This document shows, in pieces, positions 26,272 to 35,106 of a stretch of DNA of 64,000 nucleotides (the first letter of the stretch is position 1; each line of letters starts with the position of its first letter). Source of the DNA: Bacteroidota bacterium. GTDB taxonomy: Bacteria > Bacteroidota > Bacteroidia > Bacteroidales > Dysgonomonadaceae. The stretch lies in the NCBI GenBank assembly GCA_023622765.1, contig JAMNYO010000085.1, forward strand, positions 1-64,000. The letters run 5' to 3'. The notes below the pieces were generated by a model, which was given only the letters and a program-made list of their open reading frames with translations, did no database searches and was not told the origin of the DNA. Position numbers and translations under genes: made by a program.

Positions 26272-27984
26272 TTACTTCACGTCAATCTCCAAAACCTGCT
26301 TATCCTCCAGCAGCTTCTCTCTCAGCAACGAGTAGTCGATATCCTGTACCGCCTTCCGTTGATCGATCGCTTGGCAGGCCGCGGTAGCGGCGGATTGCCC
26401 CAGTACCATAAAAACAGGCTCCATGCGGATTGAACCAAAAGCGATGTGCGTGGCACTGACGCATATCGGGACCAACAGGTTCTCGCACTCCCCTTTATTG
26501 GGGACGATGGAACGGTAACTGATCGGGTAAGGATGGGTCACCGGTGCCTCCACGTTCCCCTCGTTTTGCACGAAACCGTTGGCATCCACGTAGCGCTGCA
26601 CGTGGTGCGAATCCATGCCGTACGCGGCCATTCCCACCGGGTCATCCACCACCTCGATCCGCTCACAGTTTTTCTGCGTCATCACGTAGTCGCTTTTCAT
26701 CCGGCGGGCCTCCCTGATGTAGAGTTGCTCCTGCCAGCCGTTACTCCCCTCGTCGTACTCATCCTTACAGGTACCCCATTTCGAAACAGCATCCCTTACT
26801 TTTCGCGGAATGCGGGGATGATACGCCAGCGTCCACATTAACCCCTGTTGATAGTCGCGGTGCGCTTGGACTATTTTTTCCCTCTCCTCGTAACTGGCCT
26901 CGGGGTAACGGTGGTTCTGCCCGATGAAGTCGGTCGAGAAACCCTTTTGGTTATTGGTGTCTGTCTTACGGTTCGGCATGGGCGAATTTATCCAGGGAAC
27001 CAGCTTGTCGCCGTAGGTGTACATCTCCTCGATAGGACCGGTGGCCGCCTCGTAGTTCCGGAAAAGGAGCTCGTAGTTTATCTCCTCGTAACTGTCCGGT
27101 TTTTGAAAGGGGATCCTGTTTTCGGGGTGATCCGTTAGCGTCATCCGGAAACAGTAAGCTTGAATACCCTTATCCCCCTGTCCATCGATCCCCGGCTGTC
27201 CCCCTTCCACGATGAAGGGTAACAAGCCGCTACCGGGATCCCCTTTAATCACGTAGGGATCCACACCATCGATAAAGTTGTGATGAAGCGCGTTCCTGGA
27301 AACGGTCCATTTCAACGTTCGGTTGACCCTGTTGGCTTGCACGCCGTTCAACGTCTCCCCGTGCTCACTGTTCGCTTCACGTCCCACGCTATACGACACC
27401 CCGGCGGCCGCCATCAAATCGCCCTCGTAGGTTGCATCGATAAACATCTCCCCGATATACCTCGCCCCGTTTTCCATATCGATAGAGGCAACTCTTGCTC
27501 CCTCCTTTTTCACACCGCTCTCCCGGTTCAATCGCTGACCATATACAACATCGACCTGTTCAACAGAGAGCATTTGGTGATACACCTTTAACGCGGCGGA
27601 AGGCTCGAACGTCCACATGGCATCTTCACCCTTCGCGGTTCGTGTTTGTCCTTCATCCATATAGTCACTTTTACTCTGCCACTTCCAGCTCGCGGGGTCA
27701 TTGTAATGCTCCCGGATATTCCGGTAAAACTCCCTCGATATCCCACCGATCACGTGTTTGTTGCCTATATCGGTTTGCCCCAGGCCTCCGGTGGTTAAAC
27801 CTCCCAGCCTACGCGTTGGCTCGATGATCACGACCGATTTCCCCATCCTCGCACTTTGGATAGCGGCAGATATGCCAGCTGAGGTGCCACCATACACAAC
27901 CACATCGTACCGTTTCACTTTTTGCCCAAACACCGAGAAAACGAAAACGGCAAGCAGTAAGTTTGTCAATAATATCCTCATCAT
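26272..27984 (-). CDS. Secreted FAD-dependent oxidoreductase
   Basis: 570 residues with a signal peptide ending VFGQ, then a dinucleotide-binding start [20 protein letters not shown] with the acidic residue in VIIEP. Family-typical [27 protein letters not shown] and a C-terminal [12 protein letters not shown] place it in the PF12831 group of FAD oxidoreductases common near Bacteroidetes glycan loci. The substrate is unknown; oxidation of a sugar hydroxyl is a reasonable guess from the neighbouring DUF1080 and Gfo/Idh/MocA genes. A 13-bp palindrome, GAGGTAATACCTC, lies 16 bases before the start. Its first 28 codons are shared with the GH99-like gene. Confidence 0.82.
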   Translation of the reverse strand: MMRILLTNLLLAVFVFSVFGQKVKRYDVVVYGGTSAGISAAIQSARMGKSVVIIEPTRRLGGLTTGGLGQTDIGNKHVIGGISREFYRNIREHYNDPASWKWQSKSDYMDEGQTRTAKGEDAMWTFEPSAALKVYHQMLSVEQVDVVYGQRLNRESGVKKEGARVASIDMENGARYIGEMFIDATYEGDLMAAAGVSYSVGREANSEHGETLNGVQANRVNRTLKWTVSRNALHHNFIDGVDPYVIKGDPGSGLLPFIVEGGQPGIDGQGDKGIQAYCFRMTLTDHPENRIPFQKPDSYEEINYELLFRNYEAATGPIEEMYTYGDKLVPWINSPMPNRKTDTNNQKGFSTDFIGQNHRYPEASYEEREKIVQAHRDYQQGLMWTLAYHPRIPRKVRDAVSKWGTCKDEYDEGSNGWQEQLYIREARRMKSDYVMTQKNCERIEVVDDPVGMAAYGMDSHHVQRYVDANGFVQNEGNVEAPVTHPYPISYRSIVPNKGECENLLVPICVSATHIAFGSIRMEPVFMVLGQSAATAACQAIDQRKAVQDIDYSLLREKLLEDKQVLEIDVK

Positions 27985-27985
27985 T
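27902..27985 (-). repeat. 84-bp duplicated gene start, copy 2
   Basis: Second copy of the signal-peptide block at 23671-23754 (76 of 84 bases identical), covering the start and first 28 codons of the FAD oxidoreductase. The mature regions of the two proteins are unrelated. Confidence 0.85.
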
Positions 27986-28146
27986 TATTTTCTCTTGTTG
28001 AGGTAATACCTCGTTTTGAATCTATTAATTGCCAGAGATTTTTATTTTCCTCCCAGCATAAAAAAACTGTAATCGTCAGCAAACAGAGGCTAACTGAAAA
28101 AGAGTTTCTACACTCCTTGTGCAATATATCAGTTAGCAACTATGCA

Positions 28147-28260
28147 TTAGTGATAAAAAGCCGGAGCTTTGCTTGAGACCATCTCGAATTCAAGCAGTCC
28201 ACCTTTCATGATATCGTCATAGGCAATCGAGAACTTAGTTAACTTCTCGCCGTTGAACAA
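28147..28260 (-). pseudogene. C-terminal relic of a GH92 alpha-mannosidase
   Basis: Directly after the stop codon of the SIS gene, and in the same frame, 37 codons read LFNGEKLTKFSIAYDDIMKG and continue to a stop at 28147-28149. NGxxxxK...DDIMKGGxLxFEM is the characteristic C-terminus of GH92 exo-alpha-mannosidases. No start codon or upstream GH92 sequence is present, so this appears to be the tail left by a deletion or rearrangement. GH92 is recognised from memory of the family end motif. Confidence 0.65.
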
Positions 28261-28860
28261 TTAAAAAGGATAGCTGCATGGTTCATTCACGGAAAGTTTA
28301 TGTTCAATCAGTTGAATCATAATATGAATCACCTTTATATGGATTTCTTGTATCCTATCCGAATAGTTGGTTTTTGGAGCACAAATAGAGACATCCGACA
28401 TGGTTCGTAATGAATTATCTGAATCACAGGTCAAACCGATGACGATCATTCCCTTTTTTTTCGCCGACTCACATGCCCTTATGATGTTTTCAGAGTCTCC
28501 GCTGGTACTAATCGCCAGTAGGATATCTCCCTTTTTCCCCATCGCATCGATATAACGGCTATAGATCTCCAGGAAGGAGTAGTCGTTACCCACGCAGGTA
28601 ATATGTGCGGCATCATTGATCGCGATGGCAGGTAGGGGAATCCTGTCACTCCTAAACCTTCCTGTTAGCTCTTCGGCAAAATGCGACGCATCGCACAATG
28701 AACCCCCATTCCCGCAACAAATGACCTTATTGCTCCCTTGAAAAGCTTTGGAAATAAGCGTTGCCCCAGTATCAATGGCCTGCAAGTTGTTCTCTTTCCC
28801 CATAAACTCACGAAGGCAGTCAAGGGCCTCTTGTAAACTATCTTTCACGATGTCATGCAT
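28261..28860 (-). CDS. SIS-domain phosphosugar isomerase (GmhA-like)
   Basis: A 199-residue cytoplasmic protein with a single SIS domain: CGNGGSLCDASHFAEEL, then ISTSGDSENIIRAC for phosphate binding. It closely follows the sedoheptulose 7-phosphate isomerase pattern. It lies 4 bases downstream of a ROK kinase gene, so kinase and isomerase probably work on the same sugar. Whether that is heptose synthesis or use of a PUL-derived sugar cannot be told. The end of the gene abuts a GH92 relic, but the last residues look complete for the family. Confidence 0.82.
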   Translation of the reverse strand: MHDIVKDSLQEALDCLREFMGKENNLQAIDTGATLISKAFQGSNKVICCGNGGSLCDASHFAEELTGRFRSDRIPLPAIAINDAAHITCVGNDYSFLEIYSRYIDAMGKKGDILLAISTSGDSENIIRACESAKKKGMIVIGLTCDSDNSLRTMSDVSICAPKTNYSDRIQEIHIKVIHIMIQLIEHKLSVNEPCSYPF

Positions 28861-28864
28861 GGTG

Positions 28865-29836
28865 TCACTCGTTGATTAGACTGCTGGCAATGGAAATAGC
28901 CGCGTAATCCCCTATGCTCTCTCCCAGGAGCGCGGGTTTAATCTGGCAAACCGCGAGGGCGTTGCTCAAAGCCTCCTCCTGTAACACTTTTTCCACGATT
29001 GGGAAAAACAGCGCGGTATTCCGGGCATAGATGCTACCAATAACGATACATTCCGGATTCAGGATGTCAATCAGCAACGAAAGTCCCCTGCCCAGATAGG
29101 TTGCCGAGGTTTCGATAATTTTCTTGGCCAGCGGGTCATTTTTATGCGCTTGTTCGGCAACTATTTGTGCCGTTACCTGATCTATATCTTCATACGCGCA
29201 CCAGGCTACGTTATTCCCTTGTTGATGTTGTTCTGTCAACATGGCTTTTGCTAACTGCGCTATTCCCCCTCCACTGGCAAAACCCTCGAAAGAGCCCTGT
29301 TTCCCGTAACCCACGGGGCCAAACTCAGACAGCCGCACGTGTCCCACTTCACCGGCATTGTCATTTGTCCCGGAGTAGAGTCTCCCGTTGAGAATGAGCC
29401 CGGCTCCCAGCCCGGTACCGAAGGTTAAAAACACCATGTTTTTGGTACCAACACCGGCTCCAAACTTCCATTCTGCCACAGCACAGGCATTGGCATCATT
29501 CTGAATAGCACAAGGGAGCGAGTATCTCTTTTTTACCATCTCCACGATGGGAATATTATCCCAGCCCGGAAGGTTTGGAGGGGACATGACGATGCCGCGT
29601 TCGCTATCAAGGGGACCTCCACAGCTAATTCCTATAGCGGAGATCTCTTCTGTTTTCAACCCGTTTCGCTTTATCACCTCATCTAAGTGAGAAAATATCT
29701 CATTAATCGTCTGCTCGACATTGGTGGTCTTAAACTGGGATTTATCGACGATTTCTATCCTGTTCCCCTCTTCCTCACGAGCATATATCACCGCAGTTTT
29801 CGTTCCACCAATATCAATTCCTAAAAGTTTTTTCAT
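28865..29836 (-). CDS. ROK family sugar kinase or regulator without zinc cysteines
   Basis: 323 residues from the ATG at 29836 (MKKLLGIDIGGTKTAV). The open frame extends 23 codons further, but the family start fits here. The phosphate motif DIGGTK, the catalytic Asp in IQNDANACAVAEW and TFGTGLGAGLI are kinase features, and no DNA-binding domain is present. After GEVGH the ROK zinc motif CxCGxxGCxE is replaced by VGYGKQGSFE, so all three cysteines are missing. A hexose or N-acetylhexosamine kinase is likely. It is cotranscribed with the SIS gene. Confidence 0.82.
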   Translation of the reverse strand: MKKLLGIDIGGTKTAVIYAREEEGNRIEIVDKSQFKTTNVEQTINEIFSHLDEVIKRNGLKTEEISAIGISCGGPLDSERGIVMSPPNLPGWDNIPIVEMVKKRYSLPCAIQNDANACAVAEWKFGAGVGTKNMVFLTFGTGLGAGLILNGRLYSGTNDNAGEVGHVRLSEFGPVGYGKQGSFEGFASGGGIAQLAKAMLTEQHQQGNNVAWCAYEDIDQVTAQIVAEQAHKNDPLAKKIIETSATYLGRGLSLLIDILNPECIVIGSIYARNTALFFPIVEKVLQEEALSNALAVCQIKPALLGESIGDYAAISIASSLINE

Positions 29837-29950
29837 CATCACACGAATTAATAAACTGTCAATTTTAAACAACCGGTTTGACCGTTGAAACAAAGTGAAA
29901 ATCAATTCCCATGTTTACTAGGAATTAGCATACTACAAGAATAAAAAGCC

Positions 29951-30835
29951 TCAGGGTTGGATGAACCTACTGAAGAACTTCCACAACTCCTCGCCCGTGT
30001 CCATATCTTCCCAGGCCCAGGAGTGACCCCCACCCACGATCTCGTACAACCACACCTCACTGTCGTTGATCCCCCCGGTAAAGCGGTGTTGAATGATCAT
30101 CCGGTTATTGGGGGCTTTCCCGGTCAACGTGTCGCTTTGCATAACGGTGGCACGGTTCTTTGCCGCACAAAAATGCACGGCAAGGGGTACGGGAAGATAC
30201 GCCCCCCAACCACCTCTGTTTTCCGGATCACCGTTCCATGCTGAAATTGGGTCCTCCGTGCCGTGAATTTCAAAAAGAGAAACGGGAACGGTGGAGTTAT
30301 CGGACTTGTAGAGCCAGTGCAGCATCAACCCAGCCACTGGGGCAACAGCGGCAAACAGGTCGGGACGCTGGGCTGCCAGCTGATAGCACATCTCTCCACC
30401 GTTCGACATACCCACGCAAAACAGGTTATGTCGGCTAAAGCCATGCTTGTTCTGCAAGTGACGCACCAACTGTGTCAGAAACTCCACGTCGTCAATCGTC
30501 ATATCGTGTTGAAAAGGATACCCGACGTTCCAACAGCTCTTGCCTCGGCTATCTTTTTCACCCCGTGGGTAACAGGCGGCAAATCGGTGGCGATCCGCTG
30601 TTTTATTCAGAATGCCGTCATTAGAGCCTCCGTAACCGTGCAGCACGACAACCAACGGCGCGTTCTCCGGCAACCCTTCCGGAATGTGCAACCTGTATAC
30701 ACGCGTTATCCCCTCGCACTCCATGGTATATTCAGGCGTATTATCGGCATACGAGCTGCCAGTATTGAGGATAATCGCCATTAATAAAGCTACCAGTAAA
30801 CCCCTCGTTGCCGGAAATTCTGAAAAACATTTCAT
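29951..30835 (-). CDS. Secreted PHB-depolymerase/feruloyl-esterase-like (LpqC-type) esterase
   Basis: 294 residues from the ATG at 30835; the frame is open to a GTG at 30856. A signal peptide (ending SYAD) precedes an alpha/beta-hydrolase of the LpqC/CE1-like group. It has oxyanion region VVLHGYGGSNDG, nucleophile in GMSNGGEM, an acidic residue in HGTEDPISAW and the His in GGGHSW near the end. In glycan loci such enzymes remove acyl or feruloyl groups. It lies 45 bases after the DUF5009 gene, with a copy of the leader repeat in between. Confidence 0.75.
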   Translation of the reverse strand: MKCFSEFPATRGLLVALLMAIILNTGSSYADNTPEYTMECEGITRVYRLHIPEGLPENAPLVVVLHGYGGSNDGILNKTADRHRFAACYPRGEKDSRGKSCWNVGYPFQHDMTIDDVEFLTQLVRHLQNKHGFSRHNLFCVGMSNGGEMCYQLAAQRPDLFAAVAPVAGLMLHWLYKSDNSTVPVSLFEIHGTEDPISAWNGDPENRGGWGAYLPVPLAVHFCAAKNRATVMQSDTLTGKAPNNRMIIQHRFTGGINDSEVWLYEIVGGGHSWAWEDMDTGEELWKFFSRFIQP

Positions 30836-30856
30836 GACAGATGGTTTAGGCTTCAC

Positions 30857-30886
30857 ATGATTATTTTAAACATGTCGGTTTCACAC
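30857..30886 (-). repeat. Half copy of the structured leader repeat, copy E
   Basis: The 30 bases match 50712-50741 at 29 of 30 positions and share the GTCGGTTTCA end with 41281-41331. It overlaps the stop codon of the DUF5009 gene and lies 21 bases upstream of the esterase start. The opposite end of the element is missing here. Confidence 0.65.
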
Positions 30887-32014
30887 CCTTAAAAATATCT
30901 TTCTCTTGTACATGTAATAGAGCAGCAACCATACCAATAATACCCGTAGCGTGGTATGAATGACCGGCTCGATACTACCCAAGAGGGTGGTCCACCCGAA
31001 AAAGTAAGAGCAGGTTTTGGGAATGTCAACAAAGCGGTACAAAAGGTAGATGAAGATGGAGTTCAACCCAATAACCCGGAAGAAGAAGGCCCATTTCTTC
31101 CACCCCTTCACATCAATGAGCCAATAAAAAAGGGCCATCGATAGAAAGCTTATTCCACCGGCCAGCAGATTAAACGTCGTGGTCCAACACTTTTTGATAA
31201 TGGGATAAAACAGGCTTAGCAATAAGGCCACCAGCACGGTAACTGCCCCAATGGCCAGAAGCTTGAGTACCTTCTTTGTTTCTATTGTTTTTCGATCCCG
31301 TAAAATATTTCCCGCGAAGGTTCCCATTAAGGTGATGCCTGTGGCTGAAACAACACACAGCAGCCCTTCCGGGTCATATACCCCGCCATACAATCTACCG
31401 GGTAAAAGTAAGCGGTCGATATATCCATTGATACAACCTTCGGGGGTTAGTACCCCGGCACCGAATCCCGGCACGGGCACCAACAACTGGAGAAGGCTGT
31501 ATCCTACCAGAATTCCTGCCAGCCAGTATAACCGTTGCCTGAACGACTTGGTATAAAGCACAATCAACGAAGCGAACAGGTAGGCCAAACCTATCTGCCC
31601 AAGGACAGAGGCAAACCGGGGATTCTCGAAGCCGTTTTGAAAGACCCCGTTGTAAAACATACCCAGTACAACCAGTATGATTGCCCGCTTGAACACTTTT
31701 TTTGTCAGCGAAGACCTAGGAACTCCCCGCTCACGTTTAGTAATCAGGGCAAAAGGAATAGCTACTCCACTGATGAACATGAAGAGGGGGAATATCAAGT
31801 CTTCAAAGCGAAAGCCGACCCATTCAACATGTTGAAACTGCCTATTTACAACCTGTAGCCAATCGGCACCCGACCAGGTAGCCAACGCACCAACGATGGT
31901 TGCCCCACCCGTGATCCAAAACATGTCGAATCCACGCAACGCATCCAGAGACTGCAACCGCTCCGTTTTAGCCGCGGATTTTTGATTTCTTTTTTTAGAA
32001 CTCATAAACTGCAA
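30881..32014 (-). CDS. DUF5009/HGSNAT-like multi-pass membrane acyltransferase
   Basis: A 377-residue membrane protein with about ten hydrophobic segments. It starts with RLQSLDALRGFDMFWI and has PLFMFISGVAIPFAL, both marks of the DUF1624/DUF5009 group related to heparan-alpha-glucosaminide N-acetyltransferase. Members are proposed to move acetyl groups across the membrane onto sugars. They often occur in Bacteroidetes glycan clusters, as here. The actual acceptor is unknown. It is followed closely by the esterase gene. Confidence 0.82.
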   Translation of the reverse strand: MQFMSSKKRNQKSAAKTERLQSLDALRGFDMFWITGGATIVGALATWSGADWLQVVNRQFQHVEWVGFRFEDLIFPLFMFISGVAIPFALITKRERGVPRSSLTKKVFKRAIILVVLGMFYNGVFQNGFENPRFASVLGQIGLAYLFASLIVLYTKSFRQRLYWLAGILVGYSLLQLLVPVPGFGAGVLTPEGCINGYIDRLLLPGRLYGGVYDPEGLLCVVSATGITLMGTFAGNILRDRKTIETKKVLKLLAIGAVTVLVALLLSLFYPIIKKCWTTTFNLLAGGISFLSMALFYWLIDVKGWKKWAFFFRVIGLNSIFIYLLYRFVDIPKTCSYFFGWTTLLGSIEPVIHTTLRVLLVWLLLYYMYKRKIFLRV

Positions 32015-32141
32015 TTTTTGTCGGTATTCTCCTTACGGGATTTCTATAAAATTTGACAATTCTCTCCCTATTTTGTTAGGCATTGCATGATGAAACGATA
32101 CCATTCAATCATTCGAGCAAGCACGGACAATCATTAGGTGC

Positions 32142-33380
32142 CTATTGCCTCCAGGTGAAAATCGCGATATCACCAGGAGCGAGTCCTACTTCTGCACCGT
32201 TACCAACGGGCGTTACAGTAGCATCCTTTGACACTATCCCCACAGTATCGTCTGTTTCTATAGAAAATGACATCGGCTCCATGAGATCACGGTTTACAAT
32301 AACCAGAAAGCAGCGCTCGTTCTTCGTGAGAAGCGATACCAATACGCTGCCATCGGCTATCTCCAGAGACTTGATTTGACTGGGCAATTCCCCAAGGGGG
32401 TTAGTTCCCGAGGGAATCTGATCGCCCGCATGCCAGACAGAAACCAATTTTGAACCCCCAAAAACACCCGATAACGCATGTATCTCTTGATTCACCAATT
32501 TTATACGGTCATATACCACGCTACGTGTCCCATCGATGTTAATGGGCGAATCATGAAAATCCCATATCGTAGTATCTCCCGGGTGCCAGTAGGTGAAATA
32601 CTGTAGGGCCTGCGCACCGTATGCCAGGTTGCTGTACATCTGCAGCCGAATTTCGCCAACGGTCGGAATGGGGTAAGGCTTGTGCGCGATGGCTAGTGAA
32701 AAAGCCCAGAAGGGGAGTCCCGACTCTTTGGATGCTGCCGCGATGATCTCCAGGTTCTTGTACCAATCTTGACGTAACGTACGCGTTCCATTTTCTTCAA
32801 GTACCGGGTAATGATCAAATGAGATAAAAGGTACCGGAACCTCTTGTAGGAACAACTCCACATACTTCGCGTAGGGATCTTCGCCCTCTTCTAACACAAA
32901 ATCCTTCCCTAACAATTGTTCCGCACTGGCATACGTCGGGAGCAGGTTGATATAGCAGCCATGTTCTTTGTCAACCGACTGGATACGCCTCACCCATTCC
33001 CCCAACGAGGGGAAGGCTGTTGCGCACGGCTCATCCACCAAGTGGTACCCTTGTAAAGCGGGATGTGCCATGAATCGTTCCGCGGTCTTCTCGGGTTCGG
33101 ATGTTAGTTCCGGACATGAAAACATCAGCTTTACCCCCGCCTCGTGGGCAACATCCAACGCTTTTTGCACCGCTTCAACACTTGAATAGACTGAAAAGTT
33201 AATATTGATACCCGACTCCTTTAACTCTTTGAATCGCTCAACGGAGGTTTCCGCTTCAGGAACCCCTATCCAAGCCATGATAGGAAATTCACCGTCACTT
33301 TCAATTCGTTTGTCTGTCTTGTCCGGAGTGCAGTTACAAAACAGGACTGCAGCTAAGAATAAAAAAACAATTTTCTTCAT
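32142..33380 (-). CDS. Lipoprotein with GH-A/TIM-barrel glycosidase-like fold
   Basis: 412 residues with a lipobox (LFCNC). Segments GININFSVYSSVE, GYHLVDEPCATAF, PFISFDHYPVLE and ALQYFTYWHPGD follow the alternating pattern of a glycosidase TIM barrel. The VDEP motif is a possible acid/base position, and a beta-sandwich tail begins near residue 320. I do not recognise the exact family; a GH42/GH35-related or DUF4434-like protein is possible. It stands alone, 127 bases upstream of the DUF5009 gene. Confidence 0.6.
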   Translation of the reverse strand: MKKIVFLFLAAVLFCNCTPDKTDKRIESDGEFPIMAWIGVPEAETSVERFKELKESGININFSVYSSVEAVQKALDVAHEAGVKLMFSCPELTSEPEKTAERFMAHPALQGYHLVDEPCATAFPSLGEWVRRIQSVDKEHGCYINLLPTYASAEQLLGKDFVLEEGEDPYAKYVELFLQEVPVPFISFDHYPVLEENGTRTLRQDWYKNLEIIAAASKESGLPFWAFSLAIAHKPYPIPTVGEIRLQMYSNLAYGAQALQYFTYWHPGDTTIWDFHDSPINIDGTRSVVYDRIKLVNQEIHALSGVFGGSKLVSVWHAGDQIPSGTNPLGELPSQIKSLEIADGSVLVSLLTKNERCFLVIVNRDLMEPMSFSIETDDTVGIVSKDATVTPVGNGAEVGLAPGDIAIFTWRQ

Positions 33381-33482
33381 AGGATAATTACTTTATATGA
33401 CTTCATGAACAGTACCCTGTCACTCACCATAAATAACAACCTTAACGCGAGTTAAGTCCAAAGGCAAAGCCATGAAACTAAA

Positions 33483-35027
33483 TTATTTTCGCCACTCTAA
33501 AAGGCACAACCTTAGCAGGGAGGTTTTGCACATGCCCAAAAAGGAAAAGAACATTTCAATCGATTGGTAACCCGTAGGTGCATGAGATCGGTTAAAACGA
33601 CTCATGGCCTCTACTCCCGTTAAATCATCGATCGATAAGAAATAATGGAGCCGGGTTGTTTGCAATTTCAAGTACTCTACGGCCGTAATCTCTTTCCTCT
33701 TACCAAAGTAGGTCTCAAACGAGAGTTCCGTCTCCTTCAACTCTCTCGCTCGAATTTTCAGCATCGCCTCTTCCAACTTGAAAAGCGCGTAATCCGGGTA
33801 TTTGTCGAGCGCTTTCGCGAGTTCAGCGCTTGCCGCAAGCTCATCATCCATACCTTGCCATTCGAGCCAGGCCGTGTAAGGAGTTTCTCCCCATCGCTCT
33901 TTCGCGTACTCTAGTAACCTATCGCCAACACTCTCCCGGGTCATAAAGGTTAAATCTTCATACGACACCTCCTCGTCACTTTCTAAACCAAGCATTTGGT
34001 AGAAAACGGCATTGGTTACGGTATAGCTCGCCGCCTCCTCTTCCCATTCGGCAAGTATACGCTTGAGCTTCGTGAAATCGATGAACTCCTCGTACAAGAG
34101 ATCCGTAATGACATCTATTTTTTCTAATTCCTTAAGTTTTTCCAGGGCTTCTTCGTCTTCTTCGTCCAAATCAATATCCCATGGATCCTCCTCATCATCC
34201 CACTCTTCATCCTCCTCATCATCCTCCTCATCATCCCACTCATCATCCCCCTCATCATCCCCCTCCATGAATTGAGTTAACTCCAGGAAATAATCGATGT
34301 TTTCCTCAAGGCTATTCTCGTAGTATTCATCGATATAATCATCATCAAACTCATCCCACTCATCATCACCGTCATCGAAGAACTCATCGTATTCATCGTC
34401 ATCATCGTCGAAAAGTTCCTCATCGTCGCTCAAGAAATCGTAGTCCTCCAATACTTCGCTTTTTAAAACGTAATGGAAGTTACCTGGGCCCAACTTCTTT
34501 TCCAACCGGTTAACAATCATGTTGGCCATCACGTCGTCCTCAAGGGGACCTTGCACGTAGAGCGGTTTGCCATCATCGCCACCACAATGAATATCCATCA
34601 AAGGGATTTCATCGGTATCCTCTTCCAACATGTACTGTGTGATGGAAAGGAAATCTCGGTGCGGTTCAAAACCGATCTCTTCGGCGTACTCCCACGCGGC
34701 ATGAATCACGTTGTGAACCAAGTCGTAATCGCATTCTATCGAATCGATGTCATTGGACATGTCATCCTTAAACTCATTGAAATCAAGCGGATGAGCGTTA
34801 AAGAAATACATTGTGTCTTTAATCCCGAGGCATTTTAGGTCGACAAGGTAGGCACAAAAGGTGATGTTTCCATTGATATGCTTCCGCGCGATGGTGGCAT
34901 ACACGAGACCCTCCTCTTCCCAACCTTCGTTCACCAAGCATTGAAATAGGGGGAGGTTGCGGGCTCGTTGACGAATATAGTTCTCCGGCGAGAGAATGCG
35001 CGGTACCTGTTTTTGTTTTTTGCCCAT
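33483..35027 (-). CDS. Conserved-type hypothetical protein with long acidic tract
   Basis: A 514-residue cytoplasmic protein of unknown function. Residues 1-190 look like an ordered domain (start MGKKQKQVPRILSPENYIRQ). About 200-290 is dominated by Asp and Glu, with runs such as DDDDDEYDEFFDDGDDEWDE. The rest is helical and looks TPR-like. It has no signal peptide or recognisable catalytic motif. I recall similar Bacteroidetes proteins without a function. The acidic stretch is encoded by in-frame short tandem repeats (34186-34266). A good promoter lies at 35059-35089. Confidence 0.7.
   Translation of the reverse strand: MGKKQKQVPRILSPENYIRQRARNLPLFQCLVNEGWEEEGLVYATIARKHINGNITFCAYLVDLKCLGIKDTMYFFNAHPLDFNEFKDDMSNDIDSIECDYDLVHNVIHAAWEYAEEIGFEPHRDFLSITQYMLEEDTDEIPLMDIHCGGDDGKPLYVQGPLEDDVMANMIVNRLEKKLGPGNFHYVLKSEVLEDYDFLSDDEELFDDDDDEYDEFFDDGDDEWDEFDDDYIDEYYENSLEENIDYFLELTQFMEGDDEGDDEWDDEEDDEEDEEWDDEEDPWDIDLDEEDEEALEKLKELEKIDVITDLLYEEFIDFTKLKRILAEWEEEAASYTVTNAVFYQMLGLESDEEVSYEDLTFMTRESVGDRLLEYAKERWGETPYTAWLEWQGMDDELAASAELAKALDKYPDYALFKLEEAMLKIRARELKETELSFETYFGKRKEITAVEYLKLQTTRLHYFLSIDDLTGVEAMSRFNRSHAPTGYQSIEMFFSFLGMCKTSLLRLCLLEWRK
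34186..34266 (-). repeat. Short tandem repeats (CTCATCATCC-like) coding an Asp/Glu tract
   Basis: Variants of CTCATCATCC with CTC or CCC spacers repeat about six times on the plus strand. On the coding strand they give GGATGATGAG-type units and an Asp/Glu tract. Units are multiples of three, so changes in copy number would alter tract length without shifting the frame. Confidence 0.7.
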
Positions 35028-35058
35028 GATACATAATTAAACCAAGATGAATAATGGG

Positions 35059-35089
35059 CGAAGGTACAACGATTCCCTGAAAATACAAA
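35059..35089 (-). promoter_or_regulatory. Promoter for the acidic-protein gene
   Basis: On the minus strand, TTTG at 35089-35086 and TACCTTCG at 35066-35059 are 19 bases apart, with one mismatch to TAnnTTTG. The start would fall near 35052, giving a leader of about 25 nt. Confidence 0.55.
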
Positions 35090-35106
35090 CAGTTTGGGTT
35101 ACTACC

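Noticed and set aside
28089-28137. GCTAACTG/CAGTTAGC inverted repeat as a terminator after the SIS gene
   Set aside because: Loop of 33 bases and no T run on the correct side; too weak to call.
34186-34266. CRISPR-like repeat array
   Set aside because: Units are too short and directly adjoining, without unique spacers; the repeats code for an Asp/Glu tract inside a gene.
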